Below are positions 1 to 5,198 of a stretch of DNA of 5,198 bases, in pieces. A program made the translations under genes and the position numbers. The notes under the pieces are model-generated. The model worked only from the letters and a program-made list of their open reading frames with translations. It had not been told where the DNA came from and made no database searches. Each line of letters begins with the position of its first letter. Positions within the stretch are counted from its first letter, which is position 1. This DNA comes from Candidatus Woesearchaeota archaeon (GTDB lineage Archaea; Nanobdellota; Nanobdellia; Woesearchaeales; WJIZ01). The DNA lies in contig JAGVXW010000072.1 in the NCBI GenBank assembly GCA_018303575.1, positions 1 through 5,198 on the forward strand, in the 5' to 3' direction.

Positions 1-36
1 CTAGCGTGTAGGGTATTCCCTCGTGCGGTTTTCGAG

Positions 37-86
37 ATTTGAGAAGTCGGAAAAACGTCTTGAGCATTGAATCCGACTTCTCAAAT
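37..86. repeat. Perfect 15-bp inverted repeat (hairpin 1) downstream of PCNA
   Basis: Bases 37-51 and 72-86 are exact reverse complements (15 of 15), separated by a 20-base loop. The repeat can form a stem-loop in RNA from either strand. It lies about 170 bases past the PCNA stop codon in an AT-rich stretch without a convincing gene. No T-run follows the stem on either strand, so it is not a bacterial-style intrinsic terminator. It could be a 3'-end processing or stability structure for the PCNA transcript, a bidirectional end signal for an unseen gene to the left, or part of a small mobile repeat. The pairing is seen directly; any role is inference. Confidence 0.75.
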
Positions 87-87
87 A

Positions 88-128
88 AGCAAAAGACATT
101 ATCTGTCTAATAATTTATGTCTTTTGCT
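88..128. repeat. Perfect 12-bp inverted repeat (hairpin 2), adjacent to hairpin 1
   Basis: Bases 88-99 and 117-128 are exact reverse complements (12 of 12) around a 17-base AT-rich loop. Only base 87 separates it from hairpin 1. On the minus strand it would be the first of the two hairpins met by transcription leaving PCNA. The two stems are not copies of each other, so this is a pair of different palindromes and not a duplicated element. The remaining intergenic sequence (1-36 and 129-258) shows no supported gene, RNA or promoter. Confidence 0.75.
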
Positions 129-258
129 ATATATCTCACTTCGTTCGAATCCTCTCGCTACACTCAAGGTTTACGAAAATATCATGCGTTCGCTATACCC
201 GTCCATATACCGCTTGAGGGATGATATTCCTGGAGAAAAGACCAGAATACCGGAGTGT

Positions 259-996
259 TTAGTCGTTCTCGACCCTTGGAGCCAAGATGAAGCTGAGCTG
301 CACCTTATCCACTTCCTTGTAATCCAAGCGCAGCGGATAATCCTTGTTGAAATGAATCTCGACTTTTTCCGAGAGCTTGGAGCCGGCAACCATCTTCTTG
401 AGATACTCGATGCTGTACTTTGATTTTACTTTCCCTTCCGCCTGGATCTGGGTGCTATCATCCTCGGCGATGTCTACCTTCACTTGCGAGAGATCGCCCT
501 GCGCGAAGATGTGAAGCTTCCCCTTCTCGGCCTCAAAGGCCAAGGATTCGGCGACAATGGAAGCGTCCTCGACAGAATCGTTGAGCACCTCGCAGGGCAT
601 CGTGATATTGACCGGAAACTTGAGGTCGGGAACGCGCTGTTCCCGATCTTCCAGCTCGATGATAGGCAAGCTGAACGTCCTCGTTGTCTTGCCTCGGAGC
701 TGGATGCTGAGCTTGTTGTCCTGCATCTCGAGCGTGAGCATGTCGTTGGGCTTGGCTCTCCTCAAAACCTGCTTGAGGTTCTGCAGGTTGATGGCGAGCT
801 CGACATCCTCTTTTATAGCGTATTCTGTGAATGAAGAGCTAAGGAGCTTGAAGATCACCATGGCGACATTGGCCGGGTCCATGGCAACCATCTCGAGGCC
901 GTTCTTGTTCACCTTGAAGCGGGCCTCGTTGACGAGCTCAGAAATGATGACGATGCTCTCCTTCAGAATGCTCGGCTCGGCAAGCGTCAATTTCAT
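259..996 (-). CDS. pcn: DNA polymerase sliding clamp (PCNA)
   Basis: This 245-residue protein has the usual length of archaeal PCNA. PCNA forms a trimeric ring around DNA and tethers replicative polymerase, FEN1, ligase and other PIP-box proteins. The N-terminal domain carries the conserved clamp signature at residues 33-51 (G-L-E-M-V-A-M-D-P, then N-V-A-M-V). A second PCNA-like segment begins near residue 128, after the interdomain connecting loop (about 113-127) that with the C-terminal tail forms the PIP-box pocket. The tail A-P-R-V-E (239-243) is typical of the family. The ATG at 996 is chosen because it gives the canonical M-K-L-T-L start and has a G-rich Shine-Dalgarno-like stretch (1001-1006) four bases upstream. 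A TATA-like box at 1028-1036 suggests its own promoter with a leader of roughly ten bases. The gene lies 102 bases after RNase J on the same strand. No key region is missing. Identification is firm. Confidence 0.97.
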   Translation of the reverse strand: MKLTLAEPSILKESIVIISELVNEARFKVNKNGLEMVAMDPANVAMVIFKLLSSSFTEYAIKEDVELAINLQNLKQVLRRAKPNDMLTLEMQDNKLSIQLRGKTTRTFSLPIIELEDREQRVPDLKFPVNITMPCEVLNDSVEDASIVAESLAFEAEKGKLHIFAQGDLSQVKVDIAEDDSTQIQAEGKVKSKYSIEYLKKMVAGSKLSEKVEIHFNKDYPLRLDYKEVDKVQLSFILAPRVEND

Positions 997-1000
997 TGTT

Positions 1001-1006
1001 TCCCCC
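1001..1006 (-). promoter_or_regulatory. Shine-Dalgarno-like site of PCNA
   Basis: On the minus strand the bases read GGGGGA, ending four bases before the ATG at 996. It is an imperfect anti-16S match that supports this start. RNase J next door has no such site, so the two genes probably start translation differently. Confidence 0.45.
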
Positions 1007-1027
1007 GAGCGGGAAGTGCCGGGGGCG

Positions 1028-1036
1028 TATTTAAAT
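1028..1036 (-). promoter_or_regulatory. TATA box of the PCNA promoter
   Basis: On the minus strand these nine bases read ATTTAAATA, a close match to the archaeal TATA consensus, and are preceded by an A-rich stretch that could serve as a BRE. The centre is about 36 bases upstream of the PCNA ATG. With the usual spacing of about 25 bases, transcription would begin near 1006, giving a short leader that still includes the G-rich ribosome-binding stretch at 1001-1006. The match is seen directly; promoter activity is inferred. Confidence 0.65.
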
Positions 1037-1079
1037 GTTTTGCGCTTCCTGTATGAAGATCCTTCTGCTCCTGAATCAG

Positions 1080-1097
1080 GCTTAGAACCAGCTAAGC
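1080..1097 (-). terminator. Short hairpin just after RNase J stop, possible 3'-end signal
   Basis: Bases 1080-1085 and 1092-1097 are exact 6-bp reverse complements with a 6-base loop. The hairpin starts one base past the RNase J stop codon (1099-1101). An 11-base near-palindrome (1070-1080, one unpaired central base) adjoins it. There is no T-run, so termination activity is uncertain; the stem is short enough to arise by chance. Confidence 0.25.
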
Positions 1098-1098
1098 A

Positions 1099-2427
1099 TC
1101 ACCGAAGCTGAAGATGGCCGCCATTATGCAGAATATGGATGTTCTTGTCCATGCGGTAGCCGCGCTCCACGGCAAGGTTGGCGAGCGCCATGCGCATGTC
1201 CAATTCGCCGTGCGCGGGAATCAGATGCTTCGGCTTGAGGAGGGTGAGGAGATCCCTCAAGTCCTCTTTGGCTGCGTGGCCGGAGACGTGAATATCCTTG
1301 AAGATGCGCACGCCCATCTCCTTGAGGTCTTCTTCCAATTTGTGGCGATTCTCCTGGTTGATCGCCGTGGGAATGACGCCGCAGGAGAAGATGATATGAT
1401 CTTCCTTGCTGAAGCGGAACTGGAGCTCCCTTCTTGCGATCTTTGACAAGGTTGCCTTGGGCTCCGCCTGGTGGCCGGTCACAATCATCACGTATTTCTC
1501 CGGGGAGCGCTGGATCTCCTGCAGCTTGCGCCTGATGTGCTTACCGTAGCGGACAATCTCGCATGTTTTTGAGAAGTCCACCAAATGGACGTTCTCCGCT
1601 GCTTCAATGTATTTTCCCAGGCTCCTTCCCAGAATGACGACCTTTCTCCCGATCTGCTGGGCGAACTCCACGGCTGATTTGAGGCGCGCGATATGGCTGG
1701 AGAAGGTTGTGAAGACGATGGCCTTCCCGCTTGAGTCGGTGCCGAGCATGACATCCTTCAGCATTTCTTTGGCGACCTGCTCTGACGGGGTTTTGCCCAA
1801 CGTGAGGGCTCGCGTGGAGTCGCAGATGAGGGCCTTGATGCCTTCCTCGCCCAATTGTTTGAAACGCTCATAATTCGGCTTCTTGCCCAGGACAGGAGAG
1901 TTGTCGAGCTTGAAGTCATTGGCGTACATCACTCTGCCTTCTGGCGTGTGGATGCACACCATGGCAGTATGTGGGGTAGAATGCGTGACATGGACGAACT
2001 CAAGCGTGATCTTATTTGTGAGCTTGTACGTGCCGTTGGAGGGCACAGATTTTACGGGGTTCTTGAGCGTGATCTTCTCGTCCTTGGCGATGGCCTTGAT
2101 GACCTCGGCCGTGAAGGGAGTGCAGATGATTGGGCAATCATACTGATTGGACATCCAGACGATGGCGCCGACATGGTCGAGATGCGCGTGACTGGGCACG
2201 ATGGCTTTTATTTTCTTCTTGATGGGAAGGATAATAGAATCGTCAGGCACTGCGCCGATCTTCTTCAAGTCCTCGATCTTCACCTGCTCGAACTCCAGAT
2301 CGTCCGTGTACTGGATGTAGGGCTCGAGGTAGAGCCCCATATCGAGCACAACAGCTTCCTCGCCGACCTCGACGACCGTCATGTTGCCGCCGATCTGATC
2401 GTAGCCGCCGACCGCGTAGATGTTCAT
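1099..2427 (-). CDS. rnj: Archaeal ribonuclease J (metallo-beta-lactamase / beta-CASP exonuclease)
   Basis: This is a predicted zinc-dependent 5'-3' exoribonuclease of the beta-CASP group, acting in cytoplasmic RNA decay and maturation. With the ATG at 2427 it is 442 residues, normal for archaeal RNase J, which lacks the bacterial C-terminal extension; there are no KH domains as in aCPSF1. The N terminus V-G-G-Y-D-Q-I-G-G-N-M is the family's opening. Metal-binding motif 2 is H-A-H-L-D-H at residues 80-85. The motif 3 histidine is about 149 (T-H-S-T-P-H), and the motif 4 aspartate about 171 (A-N-D-F). The beta-CASP motifs follow: T-G-H-Q-A-E-P (about 317-323), V-S-G-H-A (381-385) and P-A-H-G-E (404-408). 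All catalytic residues appear present. An in-frame TTG at 2442 would add five residues but lies too close to the TATA-like box; no Shine-Dalgarno sequence precedes the ATG, and a TATA-like box centred about 27 bases upstream suggests a leaderless mRNA. It is followed on the same strand by PCNA. Identification is firm; direction of exonuclease action rests on the family. Confidence 0.95.
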   Translation of the reverse strand: MNIYAVGGYDQIGGNMTVVEVGEEAVVLDMGLYLEPYIQYTDDLEFEQVKIEDLKKIGAVPDDSIILPIKKKIKAIVPSHAHLDHVGAIVWMSNQYDCPIICTPFTAEVIKAIAKDEKITLKNPVKSVPSNGTYKLTNKITLEFVHVTHSTPHTAMVCIHTPEGRVMYANDFKLDNSPVLGKKPNYERFKQLGEEGIKALICDSTRALTLGKTPSEQVAKEMLKDVMLGTDSSGKAIVFTTFSSHIARLKSAVEFAQQIGRKVVILGRSLGKYIEAAENVHLVDFSKTCEIVRYGKHIRRKLQEIQRSPEKYVMIVTGHQAEPKATLSKIARRELQFRFSKEDHIIFSCGVIPTAINQENRHKLEEDLKEMGVRIFKDIHVSGHAAKEDLRDLLTLLKPKHLIPAHGELDMRMALANLAVERGYRMDKNIHILHNGGHLQLR

Positions 2428-2443
2428 GGGAAAAGAAACCAAA

Positions 2444-2483
2444 GAGGGGTTTATTAAGATATTGTCTCCCTTAGAAACCCCTC
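2444..2483. repeat. 9-bp inverted repeat between the GNAT gene and RNase J
   Basis: Bases 2444-2452 and 2475-2483 are perfect 9-bp reverse complements around a 22-base loop. On the minus strand the repeat begins one base after the TAA stop of the upstream gene (2485-2487) and is followed by pyrimidine-rich sequence with short T-runs (about 2431-2443). It could end the upstream operon. It also encloses the TATA-like box of RNase J, so an operator role or a combined terminator and promoter is possible. The pairing is seen; the role is inferred. Confidence 0.6.
2450..2457 (-). promoter_or_regulatory. TATA-like box of RNase J, probably leaderless
   Basis: The minus strand reads TTAATAAA, centred about 27 bases upstream of the ATG at 2427. 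This spacing would put the transcription start at or next to the start codon, which fits the absence of a ribosome-binding site. The box lies across the stem and loop of the inverted repeat 2444-2483. It is a moderate consensus match, and its function is inferred. Confidence 0.5.
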
Positions 2484-2484
2484 G

Positions 2485-3591
2485 TTATTTCAGCCTGACA
2501 GCCCAGTACGATGGGTCATTCTTCCCGCCAAGCCGCCTTTTGAAGACGTTGAGGTCTGGAAGCTCGGAGCCCCCCAGATGGACTTCCGCGATTCCTCTTT
2601 GCCGCAATTGAGAGAACAACCGCACATAGGCGTATAAGGGCAATGCAGTAACACCGACCTCATCCTGCACCTCAACAACCCTAACATCCCTTAATGTAAA
2701 TGGAGTGTAGAGAGCAAACCTGTTTGGGCTTACCCATTCACCGACAAAAACCGAAACCGGCTGTCCATCAAGATACCCGACGTAAGCAAGCACGTCGGGA
2801 AGAGCAAGCATTCTGAAATCCAAAGAATTCTGATGATCTTCTGGAGTCGAACCTATCGCTTTCCCCTTTTGCGCGAGCATCCCGAAGTGAGCGCCGATCA
2901 CCGTTCTTGCGGCCTCTATCCGAGTATCAGTCAATTCGCAGAGCTCATACTCCATCTGGTTTCTTTCCAGAAAATTCCTGAACCGCTCGTAATTATCCCT
3001 CGCCTTCCTTCTGGAGTTTTGACTCAGGCCCGGGATCACCTTTACATCTATTCCCTCAGAATCCGCAAGCAAATCATCAATGGTCACAATTGAATGCGTA
3101 TAGGTTTCGTCCTCCTCAGGCGCTTCCGGATGCCAGGGGCTTTCTTTTACCGGAAGAAATCCTTCGCCCAGCAACTCAAGGTATTGATCCAAGGCCAAGA
3201 ATCGCGCATAGACTCCAGCGCAAGGGATTGAATCGTCGTGCAGCGCCCTCTCAGCGATCTCAACGATCCTTTGGATGGCATGCTTTCCCCTTGGAGCTAC
3301 AATCAGCACATATCCTGGCGCGTCCTCGGAGTCGTGCTCCTTCTTGAAATATCCTATTGAAAAAAGCGTGGATCCATCCTCGTACATCAACCCAAAAGGG
3401 CGCTCCAAGCTTTTTCCTCTTGCGTTGCGCCCGTTTGAATACAGCGCGAAGGCAAGATTGCTGACTCCGAAAGTTCCGTCCTTGTACTTCCCTATCGCCT
3501 TGCTTTCTTCGGGAGAATATGGCCTGACATATCTCATTTTCAGGAGTTCTCTTTCCGCCTTGGCTCTATCGTCCATTCGTTTGTACCCCAT
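2485..3591 (-). CDS. GNAT-fold protein resembling DUF2156 / LPG synthase C-terminal domain; probable aminoacyl transferase
   Basis: This 368-residue protein has the overall pattern of two tandem acetyltransferase-like (GNAT) folds seen in DUF2156, MprF C-terminal and Fem-type proteins, which move an amino acid from aminoacyl-tRNA to a lipid or peptide. The first half has a strand and turn near 93-102 (G-Y-V-L-I-V-A-P-R-G), then a helix and a G-V-Y-A-R strand (126-130). A basic helix at about 190-208 (S-R-R-K-A-R, then F-R-N-F) resembles the Arg/Lys-rich segment of the LPG synthase family. The second half has strands at 267-300, a helix, and a closing G-G-S-E-L-P-D-L-N-V-F-K-R-R-L-G-G block (340-356) like the end of a Fem/GNAT fold. 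No signal peptide or membrane helix is visible, so it should be soluble, unlike full MprF. The ATG at 3591 lies six bases after the synthetase-like gene's stop, indicating one operon; an ATG at 3576 is possible. Assignment rests on pattern recognition without a profile search; a plain N-acetyltransferase is an alternative. Confidence 0.55.
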   Translation of the reverse strand: MGYKRMDDRAKAERELLKMRYVRPYSPEESKAIGKYKDGTFGVSNLAFALYSNGRNARGKSLERPFGLMYEDGSTLFSIGYFKKEHDSEDAPGYVLIVAPRGKHAIQRIVEIAERALHDDSIPCAGVYARFLALDQYLELLGEGFLPVKESPWHPEAPEEDETYTHSIVTIDDLLADSEGIDVKVIPGLSQNSRRKARDNYERFRNFLERNQMEYELCELTDTRIEAARTVIGAHFGMLAQKGKAIGSTPEDHQNSLDFRMLALPDVLAYVGYLDGQPVSVFVGEWVSPNRFALYTPFTLRDVRVVEVQDEVGVTALPLYAYVRLFSQLRQRGIAEVHLGGSELPDLNVFKRRLGGKNDPSYWAVRLK

Positions 3592-3597
3592 TTGATA

Positions 3598-4695
3598 CTA
3601 CCCTGTCGAGGGGCGAAGCGTTCTATGGGCTACTGTATCCAGAATATCATTAGACTGCAACAAGAATCCCACAAAGCGCTCAAATCCTATTCCGTAACCG
3701 CCTCTCAATATTGGCTCTGTCTGGCCGAGCATGCTAAAATAGTCTGGGAAATGGATGACCGGATCGACTGATTGCGCGGCAAGCTCCGGGTCTTGATGCG
3801 ATTGCGCTGCCCGCTCTCTTGCCTGATCTTTCAGGAAGTCTACAATTCTTGATTCTCTAAGCTGCTGTTTGATGACCTCTCCGTTCTCTTCCCTTACTGC
3901 CCCACCGACGGTTTCACCTAATCTCGGCGTGAGCAAGTCAACACTATATACATGTTCTCCATCTGCTGTTCGTTTCATGTTGAAGAATTTGATTGATGCC
4001 GGATAGTGGGTAACAAAGGTAGGCATATTGCCAAACATTTCTAGAATCTTTCTTTCTGCTCTCACCCCTAAATCATCGCCAAACGCATATTCTTTTCCTT
4101 TTTCGTTGAGTACTCCTTCCCTCTTCAACAATCTCACCGTCTCATCGTAGGTTATTCTGTCAAATCTTGCCGACAGGGCCTTTCTCAAGTAATCGACATC
4201 TCCGCCCAAGACCTTGAGATCAGGAGAACATTGCTCTACCACCCTTAGCGCTGCAATTTTGACAACTTCTGCTTCTTCTTCGATAATCCTTTCCAATGCC
4301 TGTTCTGGGGATAAGCCCTCAAATGGCCTTTCTGGCTCGACAAGAGTGAATTCAGACAGCCTTCGTCCTTGCGCCTCGGGATCATCATAATTTTCCTCTC
4401 TAAAGCTATTGTTCACAGTAAAGAAGCCGCGCCTCAAGCTCAGAACCAGGTTTTCCAACTGGATTTGCGCGCTTTGGGATAAGTGCGCGGGAGTTCCGTA
4501 ATAGTTTAGTCTAAATGAGGCATAGGGATTTTCGCATGAGCCTGCGATGTTTACAAGGGTGGAAGTCGTTACTTCTCTGTACCCCCTCTCCTTCAATTCC
4601 TCCCTCAATCTGTCCAAAGCAATTTCGCGCACATGTGTGAGAGCGTCAAATTTTTCCCTGCTAAACTCACCAAGCGCTGTCTGTATTGGTTTCAT
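3598..4695 (-). CDS. Class IIb aminoacyl-tRNA synthetase-like protein (AsnRS catalytic core, no anticodon domain)
   Basis: The 365 residues align by eye with the catalytic core of asparaginyl-tRNA synthetase. Seen in order: a motif 1 region at 33-47 (G-Y-R-E-V, but Ser45 where the nearly invariant proline should be); Y-Y-G-T-P-A-H-L-S-Q-S-A-Q (65-77), the substrate loop; motif 2 F-R-E-E-N (98-102) and R-L-S-E-F (112-116), with a loop longer than I recall for AsnRS; F-G-D-D-L-G (205-210); H-Y-P-A-S-I-K-F-F-N-M (230-240); D-L-L-T-P-R-L-G-E-T-V-G-G (253-265); and motif 3 G-G-Y-G-I-G-F-E-R (332-340). ATP-binding arginines 99 and 340 are retained, so amino-acid adenylate formation is plausible. 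The N-terminal OB domain of about 100 residues is absent, as in the archaeal asparagine synthetase AS-AR, which is shorter (near 300 residues). The ATG at 4695 is one base after the upstream TGA, and the next gene follows after six bases. It could be an asparagine synthetase, or supply activated Asp/Asn to the adjacent transferase. Family assignment is strong; the reaction is open. Confidence 0.85.
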   Translation of the reverse strand: MKPIQTALGEFSREKFDALTHVREIALDRLREELKERGYREVTTSTLVNIAGSCENPYASFRLNYYGTPAHLSQSAQIQLENLVLSLRRGFFTVNNSFREENYDDPEAQGRRLSEFTLVEPERPFEGLSPEQALERIIEEEAEVVKIAALRVVEQCSPDLKVLGGDVDYLRKALSARFDRITYDETVRLLKREGVLNEKGKEYAFGDDLGVRAERKILEMFGNMPTFVTHYPASIKFFNMKRTADGEHVYSVDLLTPRLGETVGGAVREENGEVIKQQLRESRIVDFLKDQARERAAQSHQDPELAAQSVDPVIHFPDYFSMLGQTEPILRGGYGIGFERFVGFLLQSNDILDTVAHRTLRPSTG

Positions 4696-4696
4696 G

Positions 4697-5198
4697 TCAG
4701 AACTTGACTTCTAGCGTCAAGCCGCCATACCACTTGTCGTTCGCGACCTTGTCGTTGAGCGATTCCGTGCGGCGAATGCCGGGGATGAGTGTCACATTCT
4801 CTCCGAGGAACTTCAAGGGAATCGGCAAGCTCAGTCCCGCGTCGATATGCCTCAGGCCGGTTTCGTTTGACAGGAAATGGTTCTCCCAGCCGACGGCGAT
4901 GTCGGCGACGGGATTGAGGCCAAAAACCTCGAACGCCTTCCTCGCGCCGAGCTCGACGTAGGTGCCTCTCCTCAACCCTTCCTTGTTGTCGAGGTCCCGG
5001 ACAACGTTTAGCGAATACGTATCGTCAAGCGTCGCCTTTACCGCGAGTTCTGTCCTTGCGCGAAGGTCGAGGTTGGGAAAGGTCAGATACGTGACGTTGG
5101 GCGAGAGCCTCAGGCGATCGCCTACATTCACGTCATAATTGAGCGTGATATCTGCCTCATGCGTTCTCCCCGAATCCGGATGATGGCTTGCGAATGCT
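4697..5198 (-). CDS. Beta-strand-rich protein with outer-membrane-barrel-like C terminus (5' end outside window)
   Basis: The reading frame is open to the right edge, giving 166 visible residues plus the TGA stop at 4697-4699; the N terminus lies outside. A GTG at 5131 could be read as a start, but the residues before it (A-D-I-T-L-N-Y-D-V) already form an amphipathic strand continuing across it, so an internal start is unlikely. The whole visible part alternates polar and hydrophobic residues in strands of about ten separated by short charged turns. It ends W-Y-G-G-L-T-L-E-V-K-F, with hydrophobic residues at positions -6, -4, -2 and a terminal Phe, the pattern of the last strand of bacterial outer-membrane barrels. 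No membrane helices or known catalytic motif are seen. The synthetase-like gene begins one base after its stop, so the genes are probably co-transcribed. I cannot name the family; a TorF or DUF481-like porin is a guess, and a soluble beta protein is possible. Confidence 0.6.
   Translation of the reverse strand, partial: AFASHHPDSGRTHEADITLNYDVNVGDRLRLSPNVTYLTFPNLDLRARTELAVKATLDDTYSLNVVRDLDNKEGLRRGTYVELGARKAFEVFGLNPVADIAVGWENHFLSNETGLRHIDAGLSLPIPLKFLGENVTLIPGIRRTESLNDKVANDKWYGGLTLEVKF

Noticed and set aside
37..128. Hairpin pair as an IS200/IS605-type element end
   Set aside because: No transposase, target-site signature or second end is visible in the window; only palindromes are seen.
143..151. 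tRNA T-loop-like sequence GTTCGAATC on the plus strand
   Set aside because: The flanking bases do not form the five-pair T stem, and no acceptor, D or anticodon arms are found nearby, so a tRNA or tRNA fragment is not supported.
163..218. Distant 6-bp inverted repeat (163-168 with 213-218)
   Set aside because: A six-base match over a 44-base loop is expected by chance and has no supporting context.
67..423. Plus-strand open frame of 118 codons
   Set aside because: It runs across both hairpins and into the PCNA coding region in antisense, its product looks like no known protein, and it has no promoter or ribosome site; it is a chance frame.
2428..2442. TTG at 2442 as RNase J start
   Set aside because: It would leave only about 12 bases from the TATA-like box centre, and homologues of the family begin close to the ATG at 2427.
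1855..2457. Plus-strand open frame of 200 codons opposite RNase J
   Set aside because: It is antisense to a strongly conserved enzyme whose codon bias leaves the opposite frame open; the product is rich in Asp, Val and Leu repeats typical of such shadows.
1..5198. CRISPR array, rRNA, or insertion sequence
   Set aside because: No regularly spaced repeats, rRNA-like conserved blocks or transposase-like protein were seen on either strand.

Overview
The window looks like chromosomal DNA from an archaeon. The main evidence is a full-length archaeal-type sliding clamp (PCNA) at 259-996 and an archaeal-type RNase J at 1099-2427. Archaeal TATA-like boxes sit at the expected distance upstream of both. 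I cannot name the lineage. The mixture of archaeal information-processing genes with a bacterial-looking beta-barrel protein would fit a metagenome-derived, poorly characterised group, but that is inference.

All five genes lie on the minus strand, so transcription runs from the right edge to the left. In that order they are: (1) the 3' part of a gene for a beta-strand-rich protein ending like a bacterial outer-membrane barrel (4697-5198, cut by the window edge); (2) one base later, a class IIb aminoacyl-tRNA-synthetase-like protein closest to the catalytic core of asparaginyl-tRNA synthetase, without the N-terminal anticodon-binding domain (3598-4695); (3) six bases later, a GNAT-fold protein resembling the DUF2156 / lysylphosphatidylglycerol-synthase C-terminal family (2485-3591); (4) after a 9-bp inverted repeat that also encloses a TATA-like box, RNase J (1099-2427); (5) PCNA behind its own TATA box (259-996). 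The left 258 bases hold no convincing gene. They contain two adjacent perfect hairpins (37-86 and 88-128), and I see nothing else in 1-36 or 129-258.

The most interesting point is genes 2 and 3. A synthetase-like enzyme that could activate Asp or Asn lies directly upstream of a probable aminoacyl transferase. The same two folds are fused in mycobacterial LysX (MprF-type domain plus LysRS) and in fungal ErdS (AspRS plus DUF2156), which aminoacylate lipids. The pair here may be a separate-gene archaeal version that attaches an amino acid to a lipid, glycan or peptide. A barrel-like surface protein encoded immediately upstream, probably co-transcribed, hints at an envelope role. The missing anticodon domain leaves open whether a tRNA is involved at all; a free-standing asparagine synthetase of the archaeal AS-AR kind is the main alternative. 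PCNA and RNase J are ordinary core genes with separate promoters.
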